From a virus, in IMG/VR virus record IMGVR_UViG_3300046003_007225, positions 1-28,582 of that record: 28,582 nt of DNA. One strand, 5' to 3'. The notes beneath the pieces are model-generated. The model made no database searches. It saw only the letters and a list, made by a program, of their open reading frames with translations, and was not told the origin of the DNA. Shown here one piece after another: positions 6,698-17,200 of this stretch (the stretch's first letter is position 1; the number at the start of each line of letters is the position of its first letter). A program made the translations under genes and the position numbers.

Positions 6698-9687
6698 TAA
6701 TTTGTATTACAATTTATATCAATATTTATTCCAACACTCAAAACAACTGATTCATTTTGGTTTCTTGGTTCACAGGTCATACTACTTATCGTTAAGAAGT
6801 TTCCATTTAAGAAATAAGTAAAACCATAATCATATAGTTGTGGTAGTGTAGATATAAGAGCACTTCTCCATTGATTTGTGGTTGGTACATCATTCTGTCC
6901 GTATCCTGTATAAAATTGATAGAGAATGATTTGGTCTCCACCTATCTTCAAATCAACATACCACTTTGAATATATCGAACTCATAATACATTGTGTTGGA
7001 GATACGTTATTAGAAACCAATAAGTTGTTAACCCTATTAGCCAAAACAGATTGGAAGTTTGACACTGTTGTGTCTCCGTTTAACCAAGCATAGACATAAT
7101 AATCAACAAGTTCAGTTGCGCAACTGTAATCAAATAGATTTCCAATTACAAAACAAGGACTAACAGCTATCGGTATAAACTGACATCCTCTTTGTCTTCT
7201 ATAAACAAATTTTTGTTTATGAAGGACAGAATTTTCAAATCTTTCTCCTCCATTCCAAATTGTGGTGGCAGGAATCATTTGTTCAACTAGTTTTGTCCAA
7301 TATGGACCAATTCCTTGGATGTAATCAATTAGTTTTTGGTATGTATATTTGTTATTTGGTACACCAATTGTTTCTTCTTGTTCTATATACTTCCACCAAA
7401 TAGATTGTAGAGTTGGGTACCCTCCTGTTTTTCCATCAGTAATGTATTGTCTGTTTCTAGCATTAATCATATTCTCCCAAAAAGTTTGAGAAAACTCGAA
7501 GAATGTTTTTTTCTTTGGCTCGGGTTTTATTTCAGTCCAATCAACACCTCCAGGTACGGGATAACCAACTGTAAGACCTGATTCAGGAATCGGGTAATCA
7601 TATCTTCTTGATTGAGTCCACACATCATAAACCAATCCTTGACCCGCGTTCAGAAATACTTCAACATTTTTAACATTCAAGACAAGTTTATCGTCCTCAA
7701 CATAGTAATAGGCATTGTAATCGGCTTGAGTTGATGTCCTTAATCTGTCGTCATCTTGTAACCAAGACTTATTATTATCTATAACTCTACGAAGTTTGAA
7801 ACCCTCGTTCATATATGGAAAATCTCTGAACCTATCTAGATATATTTGACCATAAGTAAAAGGTTGTAGTTGAGTTTGAATGTCATAATTCTGTCCCGTA
7901 TATATTTGACCTGAAAGAACAACTTCATCGGGACTTCTATGTGATGGAGTTTGTTCGTACCAACCTGCCCCTTTTTGGAAAAAAAATGATTCAGTGTCGG
8001 GTGGTGCCTTTGGATATCCCTCCGCATCCATAGGATATGTTGAAACTGTTACATTGACATCTTCATATGTTGAGGAAGTGGTAAATGCAGTAAACACTTG
8101 TCCTTTTACTTTAAATGTATCTCCAGGGATATATGCAGGCTGAACATCTTCATAAGTACCTCCTGATATTTGAGCAAACTGTACATAAAATTGGTCTAAA
8201 TTTATTCTTTGGTCTGCCAAATAAACATGTTCGTTATATTCAATAAGTGATTCAGGTGCACCAATCAATCTCATAAGAAACTCTACGGACCTTCTTGTAC
8301 CCTTTGATTTGAAAAGATAAGCCGCGTTGAGTATAAGATTCCTATAGAAAGCGTAATTTATCTCTGTCGGTGTCAAAGCCCTTGCATATCCAGGATATGT
8401 AGGGGTTGCTGTATTACCAAAAATGGACTCCAAAAAGTCTTCGTCCGTTATTGGTGAGTAGTTGGAAGACCAACCTAGTGTTTGGGCCAAATTTACAAGT
8501 AACTGCGATGGAATATCATTTGATGGATTGTAGTTAACGGAGTTCATAAACGCCAACGCATCAATGAATTGTTTTACTTGGTCAAAACTTCTACCATAAA
8601 TTTGAAAAACCTTTTCAACCTTCCTATCAAGTGTATCAAACTCTTTCAGGGAGCCACTAACAAGGAATCTTGATATAAGATTTGTCTTAAAACTATCTAA
8701 ATTCTCAGCAATTAATTGCAATTTTTCAAGATAATTGTCAAACTCATATGATTTGATGTCCAAATTCCAAGGTCCTTCTTTAGGCCAAGTGACTTCTTGA
8801 TAATTTGTATAGAAATTTCCCGCTTCATTTTGTTGTGGGACTTGGAATATTGCGGTGTACTCGGGTCTTATCAATCTATTTAATAAAAACTTTTCAACTT
8901 CGTCAAATGATTCTGTAAAAATTTTATCGGCAACCAAATCGTTAGGTCTAATTTGATATTCTATTATTGTGGTGGACCCTGTTCCAAATGGAGCACCTTC
9001 TACATAGAATTCAACATAACCAGTTGTAAGTGTTTCTGATGGATTAAATGAAACAATTCTAAAAATATCATTTGTTTCATCTTCTAAAGGAATTGCAACA
9101 CAATAATCCAAGTAAGTATTATATAAATTTCTGTAAGGTGATTGTGTAATTTCTCTAACAGACAAATTGGTTGACGCACTCAAACTATAATCCACACCAA
9201 ATGGATTGTTAAACCTATCTACATTAATTTTAAAATATGTTTCATTATTTACGGAGTCGTAGATTATGTCATAAGCGGTATAACCTGAACTAAAAAGACC
9301 ATTAATATGTTCTACATCAAGAGATGCGGGGAAATAATTAATTATTTTGGTTATAGATACTTCAAATCTTTTTGACAGTGAACCATAAAGTGAAAAGTTT
9401 AAAACTTGTGATACGTCATAGTTTGGATAAACTCTAAATTGTGTTGCTTGAATTCTTCTGCTTTCAGCCAAAGACTCAATGTTCATACCATCTAAAGTCA
9501 TTGGTTCGGAGAAAGCCCCCACATTAAACTTTCTGTTTACCTTTTCAACAATACCTGTTGTAAACTCAAAGTTTCCTTGCGTTAATCCTCCCCCCTCAAC
9601 TGTTTGTAAACCTACAATGTTATCAGAGAATGTACCTGCTCCGTTACCGGGTCTTGGTGGATAAAAATATTTACTTCTCGATGCCAT
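6697..9687 (-). CDS. large baseplate protein with P2 gpI-like (tail protein I) region
   Basis: This 996-residue protein starts at an ATG that overlaps the stop of the upstream gene by one base. The N-terminus (about residues 1 to 330) is unrecognised and beta-rich. Residues about 350 to 475 carry a pattern I associate with the tail protein I family of baseplate proteins: a helical segment, a region reading as loss of contact at N-P-S-N-D-I-P, then a helix with A-A-Y-L-F-K-S-K-G-T-R-R-S and an I-G-A-P-E turn. The remaining 500 residues include Tyr/Trp-rich segments and a Cys-containing C-terminus. In phages with this domain the protein helps form the inner baseplate, and larger versions are common in phages of Bacteroidota. 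It lies between the wedge-type genes and the adhesin-like genes, fitting a scaffold to which fibres attach. The family assignment is from motif memory, without alignment. Confidence 0.75.
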   Translation of the reverse strand: MASRSKYFYPPRPGNGAGTFSDNIVGLQTVEGGGLTQGNFEFTTGIVEKVNRKFNVGAFSEPMTLDGMNIESLAESRRIQATQFRVYPNYDVSQVLNFSLYGSLSKRFEVSITKIINYFPASLDVEHINGLFSSGYTAYDIIYDSVNNETYFKINVDRFNNPFGVDYSLSASTNLSVREITQSPYRNLYNTYLDYCVAIPLEDETNDIFRIVSFNPSETLTTGYVEFYVEGAPFGTGSTTIIEYQIRPNDLVADKIFTESFDEVEKFLLNRLIRPEYTAIFQVPQQNEAGNFYTNYQEVTWPKEGPWNLDIKSYEFDNYLEKLQLIAENLDSFKTNLISRFLVSGSLKEFDTLDRKVEKVFQIYGRSFDQVKQFIDALAFMNSVNYNPSNDIPSQLLVNLAQTLGWSSNYSPITDEDFLESIFGNTATPTYPGYARALTPTEINYAFYRNLILNAAYLFKSKGTRRSVEFLMRLIGAPESLIEYNEHVYLADQRINLDQFYVQFAQISGGTYEDVQPAYIPGDTFKVKGQVFTAFTTSSTYEDVNVTVSTYPMDAEGYPKAPPDTESFFFQKGAGWYEQTPSHRSPDEVVLSGQIYTGQNYDIQTQLQPFTYGQIYLDRFRDFPYMNEGFKLRRVIDNNKSWLQDDDRLRTSTQADYNAYYYVEDDKLVLNVKNVEVFLNAGQGLVYDVWTQSRRYDYPIPESGLTVGYPVPGGVDWTEIKPEPKKKTFFEFSQTFWENMINARNRQYITDGKTGGYPTLQSIWWKYIEQEETIGVPNNKYTYQKLIDYIQGIGPYWTKLVEQMIPATTIWNGGERFENSVLHKQKFVYRRQRGCQFIPIAVSPCFVIGNLFDYSCATELVDYYVYAWLNGDTTVSNFQSVLANRVNNLLVSNNVSPTQCIMSSIYSKWYVDLKIGGDQIILYQFYTGYGQNDVPTTNQWRSALISTLPQLYDYGFTYFLNGNFLTISSMTCEPRNQNESVVLSVGINIDINCNTN

Positions 9688-10595
9688 TATGTTGTTATGT
9701 TAGTGAAGTTTTTACTGAAATCGATATTAGCACCCCTATTCTGTCTAACCTCATACAACAGAGCGTTGAATTGGTCTCTAATTTCATACAAATTGTATTG
9801 TCTGTAAATGTTATTTTCAGAGTCATATATGGTGTAGATACCGTCATCAATAGATTTAGTCTGATTTCCGAATAGAGCGATTGCAAGAGATGAAATATCA
9901 TACTCAACCATTTCAACCTCTATAGAAATAGGATTAAAAAAAGTATTTGTGATTATAATACTTTGGTCGGGTTGTCCAATGAATGGAGTGGCATTTGGTT
10001 TATTAGTTGGAGATGATGATGGTGAAAGGGTTAAGAAAAGCAAATTAGCATTTCCATCAACATATCTATATCTTATAGATTTTTGAACTGTGTTTACTTC
10101 ATTTGTAACAACTGGCTCACAAAAAAAACACGATGTGACAACTCTAAAAAAGTTAGGAATTTTAGAACCATCGGGATTTAAATATTCGATACGAAATCCA
10201 ACCAATCCTTGGGGTACAAATTTGTTTTGAAATTGAGCAGGTACGTTTGTTAAGTCAACCACAATACCTTTAACATTTGGAAGAGCGCTTAATACACCAC
10301 AGTCTGTTATAACAGTTCTTATTTGAGCCGGTCTTAACATAAGTGTATAAATTCCTAATGCGTTGAATTGTTCTGCTGGCAGTGTCAAGTTATATAACCC
10401 ACCTAACACTTCAACACCAGCGTTTCCTCCTGTTTCTGAATTGTTAAAATAGGGTTGTAGAACCGTTTGAGCATCTAAAGTTGTTAACGTGAAGTTTTCT
10501 GTTACGTCTCTTGTTGGAGTGTACGTCACAATAATTTCAACATCTGATGGAGAAACGTCACTCGGTCTTATTGTACCATATGATGCTATAGCCAT
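9687..10595 (-). CDS. structural (probable baseplate) protein, unknown family
   Basis: This 302-residue protein is beta-rich, with a C-x-x-C (S-C-F-F-C-E) near residue 165 and no enzymatic motif. The ATG at 10595 follows a short A/T-rich gap with the TATTTAT motif. Its stop overlaps the start of the 996-residue gene by one base, implying coupled translation. A conserved-looking C-terminal part is polar and rich in Asn and Tyr. By position, among T4-type wedge genes and tail-tip genes, it is probably a baseplate component. I do not recognise a T4 homologue. Confidence 0.75.
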   Translation of the reverse strand: MAIASYGTIRPSDVSPSDVEIIVTYTPTRDVTENFTLTTLDAQTVLQPYFNNSETGGNAGVEVLGGLYNLTLPAEQFNALGIYTLMLRPAQIRTVITDCGVLSALPNVKGIVVDLTNVPAQFQNKFVPQGLVGFRIEYLNPDGSKIPNFFRVVTSCFFCEPVVTNEVNTVQKSIRYRYVDGNANLLFLTLSPSSSPTNKPNATPFIGQPDQSIIITNTFFNPISIEVEMVEYDISSLAIALFGNQTKSIDDGIYTIYDSENNIYRQYNLYEIRDQFNALLYEVRQNRGANIDFSKNFTNITT

Positions 10596-10610
10596 AAAAA
10601 AGTTTTTTTA

Positions 10611-10617
10611 ATAAATA
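10611..10617 (-). promoter_or_regulatory. candidate TATTTAT motif before the 302-residue structural gene
   Basis: ATAAATA on the plus strand lies 15 bases before the ATG at 10595, inside a gap of only 24 bases, and is followed in the gene direction by A and T runs. The recurrence of this motif at other gaps is the only support. Confidence 0.3.
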
Positions 10618-10619
10618 GT

Positions 10620-11699
10620 TTAGTCCTTATTTTCAACGTTAAAAAATCCGTATCCATAATTTAACATGTCACCCAAATTATCGACCTCTCCAAGTCTCTG
10701 AACTCTCTCATACGCACTAGCCTTCCCTCTCTCAACAAAAGCGTCACTCTGTATTTGTGGTTGGTCCATAACTTTCAAAAGTGCCTCTAATTTTGTTATT
10801 GGAACTGCGGTTAAGTTTTGGTCAGTAAACCCTGATGATTGTTGAAAAAATATCGATGTTCCGTTTGCATAATCATAATAATTAACAGCTTGTATTGTGT
10901 AAGCAGTAAAAGTTCTATTAATATCTGTAACCGCGCCCCATATCTGCCCGTTTTTTACTACAGGCACACCAACCATGAATCTTGGTTGACTGTAAAGAGC
11001 CAACTCTTCAAGTCTAGATTTGGTAGTTCCCGAAACAGTAAATGGTACGGTTGTAAAATTATTGGATGTTTGATTAGACACAACATTCAAGGAATCCCCT
11101 GTAAAAATATAATTGTATGATATTGGTGTATTAAACCAATTACCAAATTTCGGAATAAAATAACACTCACCCTGTAAATTATAAATTTTGACATCTTTGA
11201 AGGGTGTGGTAATAGTTTTCTGTACCCTTGTCAATCCCCAAGGGTTTACTTGTTCCATCGTAATTTTATATGTTTTTTGTGCTACAGGATATGAGTGCGA
11301 AATTGCTGTTGGGGTATATGCAGTAATCTCTTGTAATGGTGACCCATCCCCCCAATCTACTGTGTATTTTGAAAGTTCTAAAAATTTCTGAAACTCATCG
11401 GATGTGTTATAGATATAATAAGTATAAGGTGAACCTGTCACCGCAGAGAAGATAAAATTAGCAACAACATCTTTTTGTAATATAGCACCATCAAACTCCG
11501 AATAATATCCTGCATCTGTTGCTGTTTGAGTTAGAAGAACATTCAAAGTTAGCCCTGTTAGAAGTGATGTGTTGTTTGTATTACCCGTCAGAATTTGGGT
11601 CATTGCAGAATAAACCCCAACTTGTTCTCCCCTCCAAGTTACGACGTTCAGGTCTCTTTGAACATTCTCTGGTGATACAATAAATTTATAATCTGCCAT
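10620..11699 (-). CDS. structural protein with PKD-like domain
   Basis: In this 359-residue protein, residues about 108 to 150 read as a PKD-type Ig-like strand pair: V-D-W-G-D-G-S near 114-120, then S-H-S-Y-P and Y-K-I-T, the signature of PKD domains. The C-terminus is more helical and ends in a Gly/Tyr/Phe-rich tail. The start ATG overlaps the TAA of the upstream gene by one base (TAATG). PKD-like and other Ig-like domains are frequent on phage virions, where they are thought to help weak carbohydrate or surface binding. The gene sits within the baseplate run, so a peripheral baseplate or tail-decoration role is likely. No T4 homologue is recognised. Confidence 0.75.
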   Translation of the reverse strand: MADYKFIVSPENVQRDLNVVTWRGEQVGVYSAMTQILTGNTNNTSLLTGLTLNVLLTQTATDAGYYSEFDGAILQKDVVANFIFSAVTGSPYTYYIYNTSDEFQKFLELSKYTVDWGDGSPLQEITAYTPTAISHSYPVAQKTYKITMEQVNPWGLTRVQKTITTPFKDVKIYNLQGECYFIPKFGNWFNTPISYNYIFTGDSLNVVSNQTSNNFTTVPFTVSGTTKSRLEELALYSQPRFMVGVPVVKNGQIWGAVTDINRTFTAYTIQAVNYYDYANGTSIFFQQSSGFTDQNLTAVPITKLEALLKVMDQPQIQSDAFVERGKASAYERVQRLGEVDNLGDMLNYGYGFFNVENKD

Positions 11700-12493
11700 T
11701 ATGGGTTAACATATTCGTACCATTTTATGGGATTTGGGGTCCCTACTCTACCTCCCGTAACCGTGTTGAACATTTGATATGTTCTTTTATTATAATCTAA
11801 TTCCACCCTGACATAGAAATATGAAAGGCTATCGAATGAAAACTTATCCCCACTGATATTTGATTGGGGTTGGGTCATCATTTTTGTAAATTGCCCTGTT
11901 TCTGCATTATAAAACTTGGCAGTCATGTAAAAAGTTGTAACATCCAAAAACTTTTTTTTCTTTAACCAATAGATAAAGAAACCTTCAACATCACCCACAA
12001 AATCTAAAACAAAATCAGGTATTTTAATCGTCACAGGTGTTCTTTGCAAAACCGCGTCTATTTTTGAACCTTGTTGAGTTGGTATTATGATTGTTATGAG
12101 AATCTTTTGCTTTTTTGGGTCAATGTTATCATACAAATCCAACTTAAAAAAGGAATTGGCAAAGTTGTCATTATAGTAATAGATATCTCCTGTTGTAAAA
12201 CCCTCTCCTCTATAATCTAACTTCCAATTTGAAGATGAATCTAAAGTTCCTCCTGAATAAAAATAGAATTGATATCTTATTGCTGTTTCCTGACTTGTAC
12301 CTGAAAATGGTTCATTAGAAAATCTATCAACTTCGAAGTCGTATCCCGTTCCAAGAACCTCTTTAACTATTGTTTCCTCATATTCTTCAACAGCTTCTGA
12401 TGTTCCCAAGTAATCCCAATCCAAATTAATAGGTATGTTAATTTGTTTTTCTATAGGCCCAAAAAGTCTTATGTTGTATTTATTCACACTCAT
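11699..12493 (-). CDS. probable baseplate structural protein, unknown family
   Basis: This 264-residue protein starts at an ATG that overlaps the end of the upstream gene by 14 bases. It is beta-rich with many Tyr and Phe and a basic W-L-K-K-K-K patch near residues 175 to 180. No Cys, membrane segment or catalytic motif is seen. It is packed between two other structural genes in one operon. In T4 the genes after gp6 and gp7 are wedge components such as gp8, so a wedge role is possible, but I cannot show homology. Confidence 0.7.
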   Translation of the reverse strand: MSVNKYNIRLFGPIEKQINIPINLDWDYLGTSEAVEEYEETIVKEVLGTGYDFEVDRFSNEPFSGTSQETAIRYQFYFYSGGTLDSSSNWKLDYRGEGFTTGDIYYYNDNFANSFFKLDLYDNIDPKKQKILITIIIPTQQGSKIDAVLQRTPVTIKIPDFVLDFVGDVEGFFIYWLKKKKFLDVTTFYMTAKFYNAETGQFTKMMTQPQSNISGDKFSFDSLSYFYVRVELDYNKRTYQMFNTVTGGRVGTPNPIKWYEYVNP

Positions 12494-14207
12494 CGATTAA
12501 AGGTTTCACAGGGAAGTTTATCCCTAATAAGTTCGAATTGAAATTAGAACCTTCAGGTATCAATCTGAAAACAATATCTTTGAATGGGTATTGAGCTGAA
12601 TTGAAGAAAGGATAGTCAACCCCTCTTTCTAAATTATCAATAAATCCATAACCATATAAATCCCTCCATCTGAACTCTTGGTCGCTTTCTGAAAAATATG
12701 AGTATGTTGGAACACCAGCAACATCAGTAGCCTTTCCTGTTTCTACATAATCTGAAAACACCCTTATTTGCATCATGTTATGAGGTTTGTAATAAAACCC
12801 TGGTGAGTTTGGGTCGTTCTCATTAGTAGTTGTGAAGACCTTTTGATTATATTTTAATTTATGATAGTATGGAGAAATTACCCTCTCAATTTGCTCATAA
12901 TCATTCCACTCACAAAAATCCCCATCAATCATATCCCCAACTTTTAAGTCTGTGTTGTAATAGAAAGTATATGTTCTTGAGCCTTGTGTTATTGAATATC
13001 CCGAAACACGAATATTTGAATTTGACTTTACGTTATTAGTACTCCACCAACTATTGGAAGTATTGGTAATATTGAACTCCCATCCTTGTTTTAGTCCAAC
13101 ACCATTAAATGGTTCATTGAAATATCCCGTTAATCCTTTATTTACTACTGTTAAGAAAATTTCAGACAAAGGTCTTTTCTGATTATCCAAAAGTTTTCCA
13201 AAATCTAAATCTTTGTTTGTTGTCACATTAAAACAGTTACTACTGGTTTTTTGTGAAATTCTACTTGTGTTATTTGGTGTAATTGAACTAAACTCGAATT
13301 TTTTCTCTTCGATAAAAACATTTCTTTCAAACCCTGATTTGGTCATTACCATGTCCTCAACATTTGTAAGAACTTTATGTTGTCTTACATAATATTGTGA
13401 GGTTGTTGCTGAAAGATTTTCAGGGTTCAAAACCCTTTTAAATGTTCCTGTTCTATTATTAGCAAATGTTGTTCCAGTATATCCGTTGTTGTAGATATTA
13501 AAAATATATTCACTACTATCAACCAAACCATTCCCTAAAGAATAAACTTGAAAAAGATTAATGTTCCCATAATTGAAGGATAGTTCAACGTATTCTCCTT
13601 TGGTAAGTCCATGTGGAGCAATACACTCAAATGAAATTATTGTATTCCCATTTGATGTTGAATTCTTTATCGTGAAAGGAATTCCTGTTGAAGCTGTCCA
13701 AGTCAGGCTTGACCCATTAAGATTAAAATATAACTCTTCGTTTGGATTATTTTCTGCGGCATATGTTATATAGTAGGTCCAATTATACGTATAAGCACTT
13801 TTAGCTTTGTAGTTAATGTGTTGGTCATTTATATAAGGTCTATAAAAATCAAATTCATAATATTGTGGATATCCTTTCCACAATCCGCTTTGTGCAGATT
13901 GTTCGGGGTTTACATAGTATAGATTATATTGAAACGGGGTATAGTTAGTTGAGCCAATGTAAGTATTTCCATAAACATAATCAATCTTGAATGTTGGTCT
14001 AAAAACTGTACAAGCCTGTCTTTCATCGTCGTATAATTGTGCCAAATCAACGACAGTTTTCCTATCATATTCTGTAAGAAGTAATTGTTTTTGGTCCAAA
14101 TAAACGTCAACAACTTGGTCCACAGATGGTGCACCAGGATATTGTTGGTCGCTTGGTATGATTGTGTATTTATTCAAGTATCGAGAATTTTTGTTTGAAT
14201 CTATCAA
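12480..14207 (-). CDS. large structural (baseplate) protein, probable TTG start
   Basis: This protein of about 575 residues has no in-frame ATG near its beginning. The frame opens with a TTG at 14207, ten bases after an AAAGGA sequence. This start gives a 38-base overlap with the 1560-residue gene upstream. A second TTG at 14177 would give an 8-base overlap but lacks any ribosome-binding sequence. The protein is Tyr, Asn and Phe rich and beta-prone throughout, with few Cys, no membrane segment and no enzymatic motif. It lies directly after the gp7-position protein, in the place T4 uses for wedge proteins. Homology to gp8 cannot be judged by eye. Confidence 0.75.
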   Translation of the reverse strand: MIDSNKNSRYLNKYTIIPSDQQYPGAPSVDQVVDVYLDQKQLLLTEYDRKTVVDLAQLYDDERQACTVFRPTFKIDYVYGNTYIGSTNYTPFQYNLYYVNPEQSAQSGLWKGYPQYYEFDFYRPYINDQHINYKAKSAYTYNWTYYITYAAENNPNEELYFNLNGSSLTWTASTGIPFTIKNSTSNGNTIISFECIAPHGLTKGEYVELSFNYGNINLFQVYSLGNGLVDSSEYIFNIYNNGYTGTTFANNRTGTFKRVLNPENLSATTSQYYVRQHKVLTNVEDMVMTKSGFERNVFIEEKKFEFSSITPNNTSRISQKTSSNCFNVTTNKDLDFGKLLDNQKRPLSEIFLTVVNKGLTGYFNEPFNGVGLKQGWEFNITNTSNSWWSTNNVKSNSNIRVSGYSITQGSRTYTFYYNTDLKVGDMIDGDFCEWNDYEQIERVISPYYHKLKYNQKVFTTTNENDPNSPGFYYKPHNMMQIRVFSDYVETGKATDVAGVPTYSYFSESDQEFRWRDLYGYGFIDNLERGVDYPFFNSAQYPFKDIVFRLIPEGSNFNSNLLGINFPVKPLIDECE

Positions 14208-17200
14208 GTGCAGTTTGTCCTTTTATAGTTCCGAAATAGAACTGATATGGAGACCCTACAATAAATTTATTACTAGTTGCACCCACAGTTGAGTAATTAC
14301 CATTGATATCAACACTGAATATGTACCCTCTCGCGTATAAATCATTCACAGAACTTGTAGATGGTCTAAAATAGTTTGGAGTGGATAAATTAGTTCTGTC
14401 TAAAGATTGATATTTTAAACCTTGTACGATGTCTGTAGAGCTTGTCGCCCATGAGTTAAATTGGTCACCAAATATTGTAGAAGTATTTCCAAGTCTCCAT
14501 TGATAAAATGGAACTACTTGAGACTTGATACCATACGGATATGGATTAGCATTTGAACTTGGTGTTGGCCTGAAATTTATCCTACCTGGTGTCAAATAAT
14601 CTTTGAATTGAATGTCGTCTGTTGTTGATGAAAACCAAACCGCTATTGCAGGATTCGAGGAAGTTCCCAATATGTTAACAGGGTCATCTGTGCCACCTGT
14701 TGTTTCGTAGTATTCGGGAGAAAATTTAATTACACCGAACTCTGAATTTATAGACATAAGCTGAGCTAAGTCCCCGTCAATTCTCCTACTTGTTCCATTT
14801 CTAGAAAATAGTTGGTTTATCGAATTATCACCTAATGAAATCAATCTTCCTAACGCTGTCCCATCGGTGATTCTTGATATAACAAAAAGATTAACCAAAT
14901 CCGAAGTGTCTCCATAGCTTGTAGACTCAAGATAAGGCATGATATAACTACGTGTATCAGGTTCAAATATTATTTCAGAATAAAATGAATCTTTTATACC
15001 TAAATTTATAACTGTTGTGGGGAATAAAAGATTTCTCGAGTTTACAGAACCCGCTGATGGTATTTTGCCAACAAATTTCGCAGTTGTTACATTATAAGGA
15101 GAACTTCTATAATAGAAGTTATTTGTTTTTAAATCTAAATAAACTATATCTTTACAGAAATCAGTTGTGGGTTGGTTTAATCTATTATATTTTGTATCAA
15201 CTTGTATTGGAAATGCATAAAGTGCCCCATTTATCCAATTATTCATGAATGACTGTGACAATACTCCCCTACACAACCCGTAGAAATATCTAAAACGGTA
15301 TGCCCATTCACTATAATTTTTAATGTCTTTTCCCAAATCAGTCAATGGTTTTCTCAAAAACATATAACATCCTCTTTCAACCGCATCCGTTTCTGTACAT
15401 CCTGTATTAATTTCGAAATTTGTACCAAAACCTTGATAACAAGAAAGTTGAACCATAGAGTCACAATTAAAGCTTGCTAAAACAGAGGTCGAATTAAATT
15501 GACCTTCAATATCGGGTTGAACTTGCTCGGCCCCTGTTCCATACCCTGGCGCATCTTCAGTTCCTGTAAGTTCAGGGATAAGATAAAACATAAAGTTATT
15601 GTTCTGCTGAAGTAAAGCCGCTGTGCTAGCCCAACTTGGTCCATTCAATTGGTCTGATGAAGGTAGTCTATCATTTCTAAATACATTTGTGGTTTTTACA
15701 CTTATAGCCATTGGAGAGCCTGTTAAAACAGGGTAAAGGTTAGGACTATTATATCCCGTATTAACATCTGCATACCCAAAAGATAATCCTACACTCAAAT
15801 TTAAATAGAAAAAAGCACCTCCTGAAAGGTCCTCACCCAAACTGTATTTATCTGCGTCTTCACCAGAATAATAAAAGTCATTAGCGGTGTTCGTTACTTT
15901 TGCTGTGACCCCATTATTACTTCTATTTCCAGCACCATTAACCAACAAAGATGAGTCTATCCTACCATAATACCCTACAGATGACGAAGTAAAACCTGAA
16001 AACTCATTACCTGGAGTAAAAAAGTACGAAGGATAAAAAGTTTCTGACTGTAACATCCTTTGAACTGACCTTGAAGAACTTGATAATTTTTGAATTGGGA
16101 TATTCAATCTTGTTGATGCAGTTATCGTAACACTTGTTTCTGATAATCCAAATATTTTTCCTATTTGATATTCGTTTGTAAATTTAGGGGAATAGGGGTC
16201 AACTCCTCTTTGTAAAATCAACACATATTGTTGTTGCATATTATCAAAAACTTGATAAGGACTTATATATGACGTGGCCTCTGTCCTGTATCCAATAGTC
16301 GCCCTATGTCTCATTTCAACAACTTTGTGTCCCGAAGTTATAATGTTTGGAAAATTTTGAGTTGCGTTTATGTTCCATATTTTTGCAGCATCGGCAACCG
16401 TCATAGCAGTGACAACTTGGAAATACTCCCTATCCATCGGATAAAATTGTCTTTCAATTGTTGAGCCTGTGGATAGAGAATATGTTGTTATATTTTCACT
16501 CATTTGGGTTGCGGCATATTTGACCGATATTGTTGATGGTCCGGTCACAGTCGTTCCTGTAATACCTTGAGTAATTCCTGTTATCGTACTTGCAGTATAA
16601 AGGAAATTCAAATCTGATGAGGTTGCTGGGTCAACAGTGGTTAGTAAATCTCCCGAAAAATAGGGTTGATTTGATAAAACCGTTATTGTGTTATCATAGT
16701 GAAAATTGTTTAAATTTTCTGGTTTGTTAAATGAAACCCTAATTTTATTTATTCCATCAAAATACGAATCTCGTGAATTGAAAATATTAATTCTCTCACC
16801 TAATGGTAGTCCGTCTGACCAAGCAAAATATCTTCTTCCATCAGAATCGTCCGATTGATATCTAACAACTGCGGATTTTGGTATTTTAAATAACCCCAAA
16901 TCTTGGACGTTATCGTTATTTCCCGCCATCGCATCAGAATATATCAATGATTTATATTGTATGTCTTCAGAAGGGGTGTTTCCAACAAAAGTCGATTGTA
17001 ATCCATTATAATAACTTGAAGGAAAAGAAACATATGAGAGTACTCCATTTGCACCTCCAAGTACTGCAGAATTATTTATTTCCGTATCATTACATTGACA
17101 AGCCTCACATTCTGGATAAGTCATCATCGGAAGTCTTATAACAAAATTCTTGGACTCACATCTTATATTCAACAATGCACAAATAAATCCGAAAGGTCTT

